DNA from: Carboxylicivirga longa
GTDB lineage: Bacteria > Bacteroidota > Bacteroidia > Bacteroidales > Marinilabiliaceae
Length of the DNA: 64,000 bases
Assembly (NCBI RefSeq): GCF_050589825.1
Contig: NZ_JBNGOZ010000013.1
Location: 59,409 to 123,408 of the forward strand
Direction of reading: 5' to 3'
Below the pieces are notes generated by a model. That model had not been told where the DNA came from and searched no databases. It worked only from the letters and a program-made list of their open reading frames with translations. Within the stretch, counting starts at the first letter, position 1, and the number at the start of each line of letters is the position of its first letter. Shown here piece by piece: positions 1 to 9,997 of the stretch. Position numbers and translations under genes: made by a program.

Positions 1-1
1 C

Positions 2-2194
2 TTTTCCATGCCCAAAGGAAGATACAGGGTACAGTACCGATCGGTGGGCATGCGCACTACCTATCGCAACATTGTTATTCATTCGGATGGCGTGCTCGAT
101 GTAAGCATGAAGAGCAAACCTACCTCATTGAAAGAGGTGACCATAACCGCCCGAAGCGAAGACCCTGTGCGTAACCTGCACATGGGCATGGAGAAAATTA
201 CCATGAAGACATTGAAACAGCTGCCCCTTGGCATGGGCGAAGCTGATGTGATTAAATCCACCCTTCTGTTGCCGGGTGTGCAGAGTGTGGGTGAAGCTTC
301 CAGCGGATTCAATGTGCGCGGCGGCAGCACGGATCAAAACCTGATTCTACTGAATGATGCACCCATCATCAACACCTCCCATTTTTTTGGTTTCTTCTCG
401 GGCTTTAACAGCGATATCATCAAAGATATTACCCTGTACAAAAACGGCATACCGGCCAAATATGGCGGTCGTGTATCCTCAGTGATGGACATGAGCGTGA
501 AGGAAGGCAACCGCAAGAAAACACGCCTCAACGGCGGTATCAGTCCGGTATCGGGGCGCCTTACCCTGGAAACACCTCTGAAAAAAGACAAAAGCTCGTT
601 TATCCTGGCAGCCCGCACCACCTACTCCGATTGGGTACTTAAGCTGCTGGACGATGCCAAGCTCAAAAACAGCTCGGCTGGCTTTTACGATCTTCAGGGC
701 AGTTTTTCATGGGATCTCAATGAACAAAACAGTCTTTACCTATCGGGCTATTACAGCTACGACGATTTTGACTATTACACCGAAGATGCCTTTGAGTACA
801 ACACCCTTGCAGCCACCATTAAATGGAAGCATATTTTTAATCCCAAGCTATTTTCTACTTTTACAGGCACAGTCAGCAACTACAATTACACCACCGAGTC
901 GCGCACCGACTCCAGCCTGCTGCACTACATCGATTACCGACTGAATCAATACGGTGCCAAAGCTGATTTCTCCTACCTATCAGCAAAAAATCATAAGATC
1001 GATTTTGGTCTTAATGCCACCTGGTATGATCTATGGCCGGGCAAACAAACACCCGCCTCACCCTCCTCCCTCATCGCCCATAAAAAACTTGAGAAGGAAC
1101 AGGCACTGGAAGCAGCACTTTACATCAGCGATGAGTTTGACCTCACGCACTTCATGTCCTTATCAGCAGGCCTGCGATATTCATTCTACACCAATTTTGG
1201 CCCAAAAACACAGTTCAACTACACGCCCGGTCAACCGCGTACAGTGGAAAATATGACAGACACCACTGATCATGGCAATGGCCCCATCTCCTTTTACGCA
1301 GGTCCTGAGCTACGTCTGTCGTCCAACATCAGGCTCAGTGGCACCAGTTCACTCAAGCTGGGCTATAACCGCATGTATCAGTACATTCAAATGATATCGA
1401 ACACAGCAGCCATGGCACCCACCGATATTTGGAAACTAAGCGATCAATACCTGAAACCACAGCGTGGCGACCAGTTTTCCATTGGCTACTATAAAAAACT
1501 GCGCAACAACAGCATTGAGGCCTCCTTGGAAGCTTACTACAAAAAACTCGATAACATCATAGACTACAAGGGTGGTGCCCAACTGGTGATGAACGAACAC
1601 CTGGAGACTGACGTGCTCAATGGACAAGGTAAAGCCTACGGCATCGAAATGATGATACAGAAAAAACGGGGCAAGCTAAGTGGCTGGGTAAACTACACCT
1701 ATTCGCGCATTAAGCATCGGATGAATAGCCAGTTTAGGGAGGAACAAGTGAATAACGGAACCTATTTCCCTGCCAATTACGACAAGCCCCACGATTTTAA
1801 AGTGGTGGCCAACTATAAATTCAGCCGTCGCCTGAATGTGTCGGGTAACTTTTTTTACAGCACCGGACGACCGTTTACGGCACCGGTGGCTTATTATCAA
1901 TTTGGTGGCGCCGAAAAGGTGTATTACGCCAATCGCAACGCCATGCGCATGCCCGATTATATTCGCCTTGATATGGCCGCCACCCTCAATGGTAACCTGG
2001 TTGCCAAAAAACTAAACCACAGCTCATGGACCTTTGCCGTGTATAATGTATTGGGCAGACAGAATGCCTATAACATATTCTTCAGAGCTGAGGGCGATAA
2101 GATACAGGGCTATAAAATGTCCATATTTGGTCAACCCATCTATACTTTAACCTACAAATTTAAATTTATGGGTAACGCCAAAGGTGATTTCTAA
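2..2194 (+). CDS. TonB-dependent receptor, 5'-truncated by window edge
   Basis: Outer-membrane beta-barrel receptor that would import a substrate using TonB energy. The frame is open to the first bases of the window, so the signal peptide and most of an N-terminal carboxypeptidase-like regulatory domain are missing. What is visible is the end of that domain, then a plug domain (about residues 40-165 from the ATG at 8; FNVRGGSTDQN and the NGIPAKYGGRVSS segment are typical) and a barrel to the C terminus, which ends in aromatic and charged residues. The substrate cannot be told: no SusD-like partner is beside it. Its plus-strand composition is C-rich although it is coded on plus, as for other genes left of 29 kb. 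Confidence 0.9.
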   Translation, partial: FSMPKGRYRVQYRSVGMRTTYRNIVIHSDGVLDVSMKSKPTSLKEVTITARSEDPVRNLHMGMEKITMKTLKQLPLGMGEADVIKSTLLLPGVQSVGEASSGFNVRGGSTDQNLILLNDAPIINTSHFFGFFSGFNSDIIKDITLYKNGIPAKYGGRVSSVMDMSVKEGNRKKTRLNGGISPVSGRLTLETPLKKDKSSFILAARTTYSDWVLKLLDDAKLKNSSAGFYDLQGSFSWDLNEQNSLYLSGYYSYDDFDYYTEDAFEYNTLAATIKWKHIFNPKLFSTFTGTVSNYNYTTESRTDSSLLHYIDYRLNQYGAKADFSYLSAKNHKIDFGLNATWYDLWPGKQTPASPSSLIAHKKLEKEQALEAALYISDEFDLTHFMSLSAGLRYSFYTNFGPKTQFNYTPGQPRTVENMTDTTDHGNGPISFYAGPELRLSSNIRLSGTSSLKLGYNRMYQYIQMISNTAAMAPTDIWKLSDQYLKPQRGDQFSIGYYKKLRNNSIEASLEAYYKKLDNIIDYKGGAQLVMNEHLETDVLNGQGKAYGIEMMIQKKRGKLSGWVNYTYSRIKHRMNSQFREEQVNNGTYFPANYDKPHDFKVVANYKFSRRLNVSGNFFYSTGRPFTAPVAYYQFGGAEKVYYANRNAMRMPDYIRLDMAATLNGNLVAKKLNHSSWTFAVYNVLGRQNAYNIFFRAEGDKIQGYKMSIFGQPIYTLTYKFKFMGNAKGDF

Positions 2195-2286
2195 ACACAA
2201 CAAATGCTTAAGCAAGCAGATGAACCATCTCCCCTGCTATTTGGTTAATAATACGTTAAAGTCCCGGTCTCCATCTAACAAGCATC

Positions 2287-2316
2287 TTGATACTTTTAGA
2301 TGAAATATTAACTTTG
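2287..2316 (+). promoter_or_regulatory. Bacteroidota-type promoter for the S41 protease gene
   Basis: TTG at 2287-2289, a 19-base spacer and TAACTTTG at 2309-2316 match the Bacteroidota -33/-7 consensus (TTG-N19-TAnnTTTG). Transcription would start near 2323, leaving a leader of about 70 bases before the ATG at 2395. Confidence 0.65.
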
Positions 2317-2394
2317 TTTCCCGCACTTTTCAGGCAGGCGGCATAGCAACCAAGCGCCTAACAATAACACAGGTATAACTTTTAATTGCTGGAT

Positions 2395-4116
2395 ATGAAT
2401 AATTTTTTGAGAAGTCCCAGGCTTAGATGGATAACAGGCCTTTCGCTTGTTGTGGTGATGCTGCTGGGTATTTACAGTTTTAACGATGATAAGCGTAACT
2501 TCGATGTTGTTAAGAACCTCGATATTTTCTACACCCTGTTTCGCGAGCTGAACAGCTACTATGTGGATGAGACCGATCCAGAAAAACTCATCTCCACCGG
2601 CATCGATAATATGCTGGAGTCTCTGGATCCTTACACCACTTATATTCCCGAATCGGACATGGAGGATTTTCGTTTTATGACCACCGGTGAATACGGCGGC
2701 ATAGGCTCCCTCATATCTCAGCGTGGTGATTACGTGGTAATTGCCGAGCCCTACGAGGGTTTCCCGGCTTCTAATGCCGGACTAAAAGCCGGTGATAAAA
2801 TACTGGAGATCGACGGTAAAAACATGGTGGGTAAGAAAACACCCGATGTGAGTGAGATGCTCAAGGGACCGGCCAATACCTCCCTGAAAATAAAGGTAGA
2901 ACGTCCCGGTGAGAAAAAACCCATCAGCTATGAGCTTACACGTAAGAAAATAAGCATTAACCCGGTGCCCTACTACGGCATGATCAATGATGAGACGGGT
3001 ATTATACAACTCAATAACTTTACGCAGGACTGTAGCCGCGAGATAGAGAAAGCCTTTCTTGACCTGCGCGATAAACAGGGCGCCAAAAGCGTGGTGTTGG
3101 ATCTGCGGGCTAACCCGGGTGGCTTGCTCGACGAAGCCGTTAAGATTGTGAACCTGTTTGTGCCCTCGGGCTCCGAAGTGGTGAGCACACGCGGTAAGGT
3201 AAAGCAGTGGGACAAAACCTACAAGGCCATGCGCCAGCCCATCGATACGGTAATGCCTCTGGCAGTTTTGATCAGTCGCGGATCGGCATCGGCATCAGAG
3301 ATTGTATCGGGTGCACTACAGGATTTGGATCGTGCTGTTATTCTGGGACAACGCTCCTTTGGTAAGGGACTTGTACAAACCACGCGCAACCTGTCGTACA
3401 ATGCCAAGCTAAAGGTTACCACCGCCAAGTATTACATCCCTTCAGGACGTTGCATACAAGCCCTGGATTACACCCACCGCGATGAGGATGGTGCCGTAGG
3501 TTTTGTGGCCGACTCCCTGATTAGTGAGTACCAAACAAAAAATGGTCGCACGGTGTTTGATGGTGGTGGCATATCGCCCGATATTATGATTAAATCGCCC
3601 AAATACGCCAACGTAACCTTTGCCCTGGTGGTGCAGCAGATGATATTTGACTTCGCTACAGATTTTGTATTGCGTAACAAGAGCATAGCAGCGCCTGAAG
3701 ATTTTATCGTCTCGAAAGAAGAGTACGATCGTTTTATTGATTTTGTGAAGGCCAAGGACGATTTCAGATACGAGTCTTTATCGCAGGAGAAGTTTAAAGA
3801 CCTGGTGAAAACCGCCAAGCGCGAAGGATACTACGAAAAATCGAAAGATGACTTTGCCCTGCTGGAAGAGCATTTGAAGCTGGATATAGAAAAGGATATG
3901 CGCCAGTTTGAAGATGAAATAAAAGAATTAATGGTATTGGAAATAACCAAGCGTTACTACTACCAAAAAGGTGCCATTAAGGCCGGATTACAAAAGGATA
4001 TTGAATTAGACGAAGCAGCCCGCCTGTTGAAAGACAAAGAGCAGTACACGGGACTACTCAACGGCACGGTGGCCAGCCACGCCGGCGACCGCCCTTCGCG
4101 CACTAAGAAAAGCTAA
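2395..4116 (+). CDS. S41 family C-terminal processing peptidase (CtpA/Prc type)
   Basis: Periplasmic or membrane-anchored serine protease that cleaves proteins from their C termini. An N-terminal hydrophobic anchor (about residues 12-28) is followed by a PDZ domain (about 95-175) and the S41 catalytic domain. The Ser-Lys dyad is intact: Ser299 in GSASASEI and Lys324 in SFGKGLVQ, 25 residues apart as in Prc. A C-terminal helical extension of about 150 residues is usual in Bacteroidota homologues. I chose the ATG at 2395 over an in-frame TTG nine bases upstream. It is monocistronic, with its own promoter and a strong terminator. Confidence 0.93.
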   Translation: MNNFLRSPRLRWITGLSLVVVMLLGIYSFNDDKRNFDVVKNLDIFYTLFRELNSYYVDETDPEKLISTGIDNMLESLDPYTTYIPESDMEDFRFMTTGEYGGIGSLISQRGDYVVIAEPYEGFPASNAGLKAGDKILEIDGKNMVGKKTPDVSEMLKGPANTSLKIKVERPGEKKPISYELTRKKISINPVPYYGMINDETGIIQLNNFTQDCSREIEKAFLDLRDKQGAKSVVLDLRANPGGLLDEAVKIVNLFVPSGSEVVSTRGKVKQWDKTYKAMRQPIDTVMPLAVLISRGSASASEIVSGALQDLDRAVILGQRSFGKGLVQTTRNLSYNAKLKVTTAKYYIPSGRCIQALDYTHRDEDGAVGFVADSLISEYQTKNGRTVFDGGGISPDIMIKSPKYANVTFALVVQQMIFDFATDFVLRNKSIAAPEDFIVSKEEYDRFIDFVKAKDDFRYESLSQEKFKDLVKTAKREGYYEKSKDDFALLEEHLKLDIEKDMRQFEDEIKELMVLEITKRYYYQKGAIKAGLQKDIELDEAARLLKDKEQYTGLLNGTVASHAGDRPSRTKKS

Positions 4117-4136
4117 AAAAACATCATCAATAATTG

Positions 4137-4172
4137 AAAAAGCGCTTACCGATTGGTAGGCGCTTTTCTTTT
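4137..4172. terminator. Rho-independent terminator after the S41 protease gene
   Basis: A 13-bp stem (AAAAGCGCTTACC pairing with GGTAGGCGCTTTT, one T-G wobble) with a GATT loop is followed by CTTTT. The A-tract on the other side allows it to work for the minus-strand gene ending at 4254 as well. Confidence 0.85.
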
Positions 4173-4253
4173 AAGTTAGGATTAGATAGCGACAATACAC
4201 CTAAATTAAATCAGTTACCTTAGCATAAACCGTTTCATCATCCGGCACTCCAA

Positions 4254-4985
4254 CTACATGTCAAACAAGGTATCCAGCCTTTCATGCTTGGCACTTCTCA
4301 GAAAATAACGGAGATAATTGTAATCTGCTTTGGCCTCTTTCATTTTACCCAAGCGTGCATAGGCATTGGCTCTCATAAAAACGATGTCTTCATTAAAAGG
4401 ATTACGCCGTATTAACTCATCTAAATAATGGATACACTTTTTATAGTTGCCGGCCTGATACAAACTATTAATGGGTGTAAAGACTTCCTCATCACTCATA
4501 AGCCACCCAGCAACCGGAATGTAAAGGACCAGAATTATTTCTTTGCTCAAATTATATATACCCTTATTAGGCTCCACATGAAAATCATAAGGGTCTCCGC
4601 GTTCTTTCCCTAAAGTGTATTTGACCTGAATAAAAAAATCAGTAGTATCACGCAATTCGTTTACGGAAGTTTGCCGTTTTTTAAAGGCATGCTTTAGAGT
4701 CGAAATAAAAATAGCATCCAATGACGATGCGACAGAATTAACTACAAAAACATCCACCAATTCGGCATTTGGCGTAACGCGTACACATCCTATCATGGTG
4801 CCAATTCTTTTACTCTTAGCAACAGAAATTGGATAACTTAGATTCTTAGCCAGATAAGCACGAATATCCTCACCATCCACCTTGATAAAATGCGATGTAT
4901 CATTGCTGAAATAATAGGGCTCTTGGGCATGAGTAAGCAAAAGAGATGAGAAAATAGCCAAGATTAAAAAAGTCAGGTTTTTCAT
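4254..4985 (-). CDS. Exported protein with TonB-C-like and TPR-like regions, function unknown
   Basis: 243 residues starting MKNLTFLIL, with a cleavable signal peptide (about 1-21, ending THAQ). Residues about 40-115 have the pattern of a TonB C-terminal domain (YPISVAKSKRIGTMIGCVRV, then VNSVASSLDAIF and a closing helix). A second half after a hydrophobic stretch contains one or two TPR-like helical hairpins (YQAGNYKKCIHYLDEL, then RANAYARLGKMKEAKADY). TonB-C modules in small exported Bacteroidota proteins are common without a known role. No full TonB anchor or Pro-rich spanner is present, so it is not a classical TonB. The ATG at 4985 is preferred to the upstream in-frame start because it begins the signal peptide. 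Confidence 0.7.
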   Translation of the reverse strand: MKNLTFLILAIFSSLLLTHAQEPYYFSNDTSHFIKVDGEDIRAYLAKNLSYPISVAKSKRIGTMIGCVRVTPNAELVDVFVVNSVASSLDAIFISTLKHAFKKRQTSVNELRDTTDFFIQVKYTLGKERGDPYDFHVEPNKGIYNLSKEIILVLYIPVAGWLMSDEEVFTPINSLYQAGNYKKCIHYLDELIRRNPFNEDIVFMRANAYARLGKMKEAKADYNYLRYFLRSAKHERLDTLFDM

Positions 4986-5157
4986 GGTACTTGTGTCTAA
5001 AGGCAAGATAAATGGACTTATACAACAAACATCGTAATTATTTGACTATACAATATATTGATTATCAGAATGCAAAATATTAACTTCCTTTCTTATTTCC
5101 AAACAACAAATACCGAAACTATAAGTAAAGGCATGAAACATCACCAATCCTAATACA

Positions 5158-6381
5158 ATGAAAACAAACAATCTAACAACAAGCTATACTACTGAACGCA
5201 TTTTATCTATTGACATGCTGCGTGGTGTGGCCGTTTTGGGCATTCTTATTCTGAATATTCAAAGTTTTTCAATGATTTTTACGGCCTATATCAACCCAAC
5301 AGCATACGGCGATTTAAACGGCCTGAACCTTTGGGTTTGGATACTCAGCCATATACTGGCGAGCGAAAAGTTCCTCAGCATCTTCTCCCTGCTCTTTGGT
5401 GCAGGCATCATCCTTATGTACGAACGAAGAAAGCAAGAGGGCAAGGCACCCGGACTTCTTCAATACTACCGCCTTTTCTGGTTATTTATTTTTGGCATGC
5501 TACATGCCTATCTTATTTGGTATGGCGATATACTGGTGACCTACAGCCTGTGTGGAGCCTTTGTGTATCTGTTTCGCAAGATGAAACCCCGAGGCTTATT
5601 AATATTGGCTTCCTTTCTATTTATCCTTCCGGCCTTGTTCAATATATTTTCAGGCGCTACCATGTCCTACTGGCCCGAAGCACAGCTGGAAGGCACACGG
5701 GAATTTTGGCAACCCAATAAGGAAAATATCGATTGGGAGCTACAAGCCATGCGAGGACGCTTTTCCGAGCAGATGCAGGTGCGCGGTCAACACGCCCTGA
5801 TGATGCAGACCTTCCTCTTCTTTAGCAGCTTTTTTTGGCGTATCAGCGCCCTTATGCTATTGGGCATGGCGCTCTTTAAAACGGGCGTGCTGCAGGCTTG
5901 CAAATCGAAGGCCTATTACATACGGATGGCCGCAATAGGTTTAATAGGTGGTTATGGCCTGAGTACTTATGGAGTGTGGGAGCTCATTACCCGACAGTGG
6001 AGCTTTGAGTATGCCCTGTTTTTTGGCTATCTGCCCAATTATTTTGCGAGTGTGATGGTAGCCCTGGGATATGTAGCCCTAATAATGTTAGTGACACAAT
6101 CCCGCTCCTTTACAAGCTTTAAGCGTACTTTATCTGCAGTGGGACGAATGGCATTCAGTAATTACATACTGATGTCCTTAATTGCCAGCCTGCTATTTTA
6201 CGGACATGGTCTCGCCCTGTTTGGAAAAGTAACACGCCTTCAGCAAATGCTTATCACCCTAATTATATGGGCACTCATATTATTTATATCACCCCTTTGG
6301 TTAAAGCATTTTAGATATGGCCCTTTGGAATGGCTATGGCGCTGCCTTAGCTATCATAAAAAGCTACCTTTCAAACGATAG
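5158..6381 (+). CDS. DUF418 family membrane protein (YeiB-like)
   Basis: 407-residue polytopic inner-membrane protein. It opens with ERILSIDMLRGVAVLGILILN, the hallmark of the YeiB/acyltransferase-like superfamily, and has about ten membrane segments ending in the DUF418 region (VGRMAFSNYILMSLIASLLFYG). The biochemical role of the family is not established; an acyl- or group-transfer reaction across the membrane is suspected from the fold. It is divergent from the TonB-C/TPR gene and has its own terminator overlapping the stop codon. Confidence 0.88.
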   Translation: MKTNNLTTSYTTERILSIDMLRGVAVLGILILNIQSFSMIFTAYINPTAYGDLNGLNLWVWILSHILASEKFLSIFSLLFGAGIILMYERRKQEGKAPGLLQYYRLFWLFIFGMLHAYLIWYGDILVTYSLCGAFVYLFRKMKPRGLLILASFLFILPALFNIFSGATMSYWPEAQLEGTREFWQPNKENIDWELQAMRGRFSEQMQVRGQHALMMQTFLFFSSFFWRISALMLLGMALFKTGVLQACKSKAYYIRMAAIGLIGGYGLSTYGVWELITRQWSFEYALFFGYLPNYFASVMVALGYVALIMLVTQSRSFTSFKRTLSAVGRMAFSNYILMSLIASLLFYGHGLALFGKVTRLQQMLITLIIWALILFISPLWLKHFRYGPLEWLWRCLSYHKKLPFKR

Positions 6382-6395
6382 GGAGCTTTCTTTTT
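6358..6395 (+). terminator. Terminator overlapping the end of the DUF418 gene
   Basis: AAAGCTACC pairs with GGGAGCTTT (one A-G mismatch) around the TAG stop codon at 6379-6381, followed by CTTTTT. The stem begins inside the last codons of the gene. Confidence 0.65.
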
Positions 6396-6400
6396 AAGTC

Positions 6401-6451
6401 ATAAAAAAAAAATCGCATCCCTGTCTGGAATTATCCAAGGGATGCGATTTT
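6401..6451 (-). terminator. Strong terminator downstream of polA
   Basis: A perfect 13-bp stem (AAAATCGCATCCC with GGGATGCGATTTT, positions 6409-6421 and 6439-6451). Read on the minus strand it is followed by a run of about ten T, so it mainly serves polA. Confidence 0.85.
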
Positions 6452-6509
6452 GTATATCTTATTCCTACTCCTTAAGCAGAATCAAAACGAGTCATGAACA
6501 GCCTAACTG

Positions 6510-9287
6510 TTAATGCGCTTCCAGCCAGTTGATTCCCACGCCCATTTCTACCTCGAAGGGAACAGAAAGCTCAATGGCATTTTCCATTTCTTCCTTTACG
6601 ATGGTCTTCACCTGCTCCAACTCATTTTTCAGCACATCAAAGTTCAATTCATCGTGCACCTGTAGAATCATTTTAGAAGCTAATTCTTCAGCCTCAAATC
6701 GCTTCTGAATATTCACCATAGCCTGCTTAATAATATCGGCAGCCGTGCCCTGAATGGGCGCATTAATGGCGTTTCGTTCCGCCATACCGCGCACTACCCC
6801 ATTTTTTGAGTTGATATCGCTCAGATTGCGCTTACGTCCATAAAGAGTCTCCACGTAGTTTTTCTCGCGTGCCTTGGCAATACAGTCATCCATAAACTGC
6901 TTCACCCCCGGAAAACTCTCGAAGTAACCATCAATAATCTCTTTGGCTTCCTTGCGCGGTATGGTTAGGCGCTCGGCCAGGCCAAAAGCCGAGATACCGT
7001 AGATAATACCAAAGTTGGCCGTTTTGGCCTTCCGGCGCATATCAGAAGTAACTTCCTCCAAAGGCACCTTAAATATTTTGGCCGCAGTAGCCGCGTGAAT
7101 ATCCTCGCCCCGTTGAAAGGCCGCAATCAAGTCCTGATCCTTGCTAAAATGCGCCATTAAACGCAACTCCACCTGGGAGTAGTCAGCTGACAGAAACAGG
7201 TGTTCCTCATCGGAAGCGGTAAAGGCCTTTCGTATCTCCTTCCCGTTCTCATCACGGATGGGTATATTCTGCAGGTTGGGATTATTACTGCTCAGGCGCC
7301 CTGTCACCACAGTGGCCTGGCTATAACTTGTGTGTATCTTACCGGTTTTCTCATTAATGAGTTTGGGCAAAGCCTCCACGTAGGTATTCAGGAGCTTGAC
7401 CAAGCCGCGATAATCCAATATGGCCGGTATAATCTCGTGCTTATCCTTCAGCTTCTGAAGAGTTTCTTCGTTGGTGCTATACTGACCACTCTTGGTCTTT
7501 TTGGCCTTCGCATCAATCTTCAGGTGCTCAAATAAGATCTCACCCACCTGCTTTGGGCTGGCAATATTAAAGCTACGCCCGGCAAGTTCCTCAATGCTTT
7601 TCTCCAAGGCAATAATTTGCTCCCTTAGTTTCTGTGCGAAATCAGCCAGGGCAGCATCATCCAGCATCACGCCTTCAAACTCCATGTCGGCCAACACTTT
7701 CACCAGCGGCATTTCAATATCGTAAAACAATTTCTCTACTGCACTTTCCTTCAACTCCTTCTGAAACTTATCCGCCAACTGAAGGGTCACATCAGCATCT
7801 TCAGCCGCGTAATCCAGTACGTTATCCTGCGCTATATCGCGCATATTCTTTTGCTTCTTTCCTTTGGGTCCTACAATCGTCTCATAGGCAATGGGTGAAT
7901 AATTAAGGTAGGTTTCGGCCATAAAATCCATCCCGTTTTTCAGTCCCGGATACAGCAGATGATGCGCCACCATGGTATCGAAATACGGTCCTTTTACATC
8001 AATGCCGTAATTCTTTAGCACCAGCATATCGTACTTCAGATTCTGCCCTATTTTAGTAATGCTATCATCCTCAAATACGGCTTTAAATGAAGCAATAATA
8101 TCCTTATTAACCTGACCCTTATCCATCACCGGCACATAGTAGGCCTCATGCGCTTTCCAGGAGAATGACATGCCTACAAGCTCCGCCTCCATGGCATGTA
8201 CCGAAGTGGTCTCCGTATCGAAGCAAAATTGAGGTTTCGTGCTTAACTCAGCACGTAAAGAAGCCAGCTTTTGTTCATTATCAACCAGGTAGTAATGATG
8301 CACTACATCCTTTAATGCTTGATGAGAAGTGAAGGCTTCTTCAGCAACAGACTCAGAAGCTGTTACCGGCGCTCCAAACAAATCGCCCTGCACAGGTGCC
8401 GTACCAAACAACTGCGTAACACGAGCTGCCAGATTTTTGAATTCAAGCTCGTCAAAAAGCTGGTGGATGGCCTCCATGTTGGGCTTCTCCATTTTTAAGC
8501 GATCGGGCTCCAACTCCACAGGTACATCCAGTCGTATGGTAGCCAGTCGATAAGACAGTTCCACCTGCTCGCGGAAATTCACCATATTCTCTTTCTGCTT
8601 ACCCTTCAGCTCATCTATATGCTCGTAGATACCTGCTATGCTACCAAAGTTTTTGATCAAATCTTTGGCTCTTTTCTCACCCACACCCGGACAACCCGGT
8701 ATGTTATCAGCTGCATCGCCCCACAAAGCCAATATATCGATCACCTGCATGGGCGATTCCACCTCAAACTTATCCTTCACCTGATCGATACCCCATATAT
8801 CGATACCACCGCCTTTGCTTCGTGGCTTATACATGAACACATTCTCCTTCACCAGCTGGGCATAGTCCTTATCGGGCGTCACCATATAAGTGGTATAACC
8901 CGCCGATGAAGCCTTTGCTGAGAGAGTACCTATCACGTCATCGGCCTCAAACCCATCCTTCACAATTACAGGAATATTAAGGGCTTCAATCAGTTGTTTG
9001 ATATAAGGAACTGAAAGCTTAATATCTTCGGGTGTGGCCTCACGATTAGCTTTATACTCGGGAAATTCCTGGTGTCGAAAATTAGGTCCGGAAGGGTCAA
9101 AAACCACCGCGATGTGCGAAGGATTTTCTTTGGTTAGTATCTCAAGTAAGGAATTGGTGAAGCCGAAAACGGCAGAGGTATTAAACCCCTTTGAATTGAT
9201 GCGTGGGTTACGAATAAACGCATAATAAGCCCTGAATATAAGAGCATAAGCGTCCAGTAAATACAAATCTTTCTTTTCGTCTGCCAT
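6510..9287 (-). CDS. polA: DNA polymerase I
   Basis: Repair and Okazaki-fragment polymerase, 925 residues, full length. The domains in order are a 5'-3' exonuclease (about 1-300, opening LLDAYALIFRAYYAF), a 3'-5' exonuclease (about 345-520) and a family A polymerase (about 540-925). The proofreading motif FDTETT near residue 355 keeps its acidic pair, so this domain looks active, unlike in many Gram-positive homologues. Polymerase motif A (SADYSQVELR, about 697) and motif C (QVHDELNFD, about 876) are intact. A TATCTTAG-like element (9309-9316 on the minus strand) could be its -7 box. Confidence 0.98.
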   Translation of the reverse strand: MADEKKDLYLLDAYALIFRAYYAFIRNPRINSKGFNTSAVFGFTNSLLEILTKENPSHIAVVFDPSGPNFRHQEFPEYKANREATPEDIKLSVPYIKQLIEALNIPVIVKDGFEADDVIGTLSAKASSAGYTTYMVTPDKDYAQLVKENVFMYKPRSKGGGIDIWGIDQVKDKFEVESPMQVIDILALWGDAADNIPGCPGVGEKRAKDLIKNFGSIAGIYEHIDELKGKQKENMVNFREQVELSYRLATIRLDVPVELEPDRLKMEKPNMEAIHQLFDELEFKNLAARVTQLFGTAPVQGDLFGAPVTASESVAEEAFTSHQALKDVVHHYYLVDNEQKLASLRAELSTKPQFCFDTETTSVHAMEAELVGMSFSWKAHEAYYVPVMDKGQVNKDIIASFKAVFEDDSITKIGQNLKYDMLVLKNYGIDVKGPYFDTMVAHHLLYPGLKNGMDFMAETYLNYSPIAYETIVGPKGKKQKNMRDIAQDNVLDYAAEDADVTLQLADKFQKELKESAVEKLFYDIEMPLVKVLADMEFEGVMLDDAALADFAQKLREQIIALEKSIEELAGRSFNIASPKQVGEILFEHLKIDAKAKKTKSGQYSTNEETLQKLKDKHEIIPAILDYRGLVKLLNTYVEALPKLINEKTGKIHTSYSQATVVTGRLSSNNPNLQNIPIRDENGKEIRKAFTASDEEHLFLSADYSQVELRLMAHFSKDQDLIAAFQRGEDIHAATAAKIFKVPLEEVTSDMRRKAKTANFGIIYGISAFGLAERLTIPRKEAKEIIDGYFESFPGVKQFMDDCIAKAREKNYVETLYGRKRNLSDINSKNGVVRGMAERNAINAPIQGTAADIIKQAMVNIQKRFEAEELASKMILQVHDELNFDVLKNELEQVKTIVKEEMENAIELSVPFEVEMGVGINWLEAH

Positions 9288-9321
9288 GGCTTTCTTCTGA
9301 TTTTTTTGCTAAGATATAAAA

Positions 9322-9382
9322 AGCTGTTAGCTGATACCCGATAGTGGAAGGCTTATTTATGACTTGACGAAACCTAACAGCT
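9322..9382. repeat. Inverted repeat upstream of polA
   Basis: AGCTGTTAG at 9322-9330 is perfectly complementary to CTAACAGCT at 9374-9382, with 43 bases between the arms. It lies in the polA 5' region, just upstream of the likely -7 box. It may be a dispersed short element or an operator; only one copy is seen here. Confidence 0.45.
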
Positions 9383-9425
9383 ACCAACTTTTAGCGAGTC
9401 GTTCATTTACAGCTTGGGATAAAAT

Positions 9426-9464
9426 AAAAAAGGAGAAATGATTTATTCATTTCCCCCCTTTTTT
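9426..9464 (-). terminator. Terminator between queD and polA
   Basis: AAAAAAGG and GAAATGA pair with TCATTTC and CCTTTTTT around a TTTAT loop with small bulges. On the minus strand it ends in CCTTTTTTATTTT, directly after the queD stop codon. Confidence 0.7.
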
Positions 9465-9493
9465 GAAGCTAATGATTAACAATCAATAGCTAA

Positions 9494-9940
9494 TCAATTA
9501 TCACTTGCATACCACTCTGCATAACTGGTGGCTGTCTCGTTCAGCTTTAAACTAAATAACTGTATGGTGGCCGGCAAACGTTTTTTGATACGTTCGGCAA
9601 AGTCAAACAGCATATTCTCACAGGTAGGCTGATAATCCACTAACTCGTAGCGTTCTGCCATCTGCGGCAGGGCAAGTAACTGCGCTGCCGGTGCTTTTTT
9701 ATTTAGCACCACTGCATGATCCAGCTTATCCACAATTTCTTCATTCACAATCTGCTTCAAATCACCAAAATCCATCACCATGCCCAACTTAGGATTGCTC
9801 TCATCCTTCACAGGCTCTCCTATAACCGTTACATTCAATATATAAGAATGACCGTGCAGGTTTTTACACAGGCCATCGTAATTCCAGAGGGCATGCGCCA
9901 TCTCAAACCTAAATTCTTTTGTCAATCGTATTTTTCCCAT
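9494..9940 (-). CDS. queD: 6-carboxy-5,6,7,8-tetrahydropterin synthase (QueD/PTPS family)
   Basis: 148 residues. It converts dihydroneopterin triphosphate to carboxy-tetrahydropterin in the queuosine (deazaguanine) pathway. Zinc ligands His16, His29 and His31 and the catalytic Cys25 (GLCKNLHGH) are visible, as is the ENMLFDFAERIK segment near the C terminus. The GLCKNLHGH spacing fits QueD-type members, but an alternative 6-pyruvoyl-tetrahydropterin synthase activity cannot be excluded by sequence alone. No queC, queE or queF is nearby. It lies 57 bases downstream of an ArsR-type gene on the same strand and may be cotranscribed with it. Confidence 0.9.
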   Translation of the reverse strand: MGKIRLTKEFRFEMAHALWNYDGLCKNLHGHSYILNVTVIGEPVKDESNPKLGMVMDFGDLKQIVNEEIVDKLDHAVVLNKKAPAAQLLALPQMAERYELVDYQPTCENMLFDFAERIKKRLPATIQLFSLKLNETATSYAEWYASDN

Positions 9941-9997
9941 ATCCCCTTCGTAAAAAAGACCGCTTTAATCAGCCTTTCAATAACATCCTCTAATATT

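Noticed and set aside
3468..3818. 116-codon minus-strand frame
   Set aside because: Antisense inside the S41 protease gene; no recognisable domain and no separate promoter.
9726..9734. TTATCCACA DnaA-box match
   Set aside because: A single copy inside queD coding sequence; one other isolated copy is at 39079-39087 in GH92. No cluster, so neither marks an origin.
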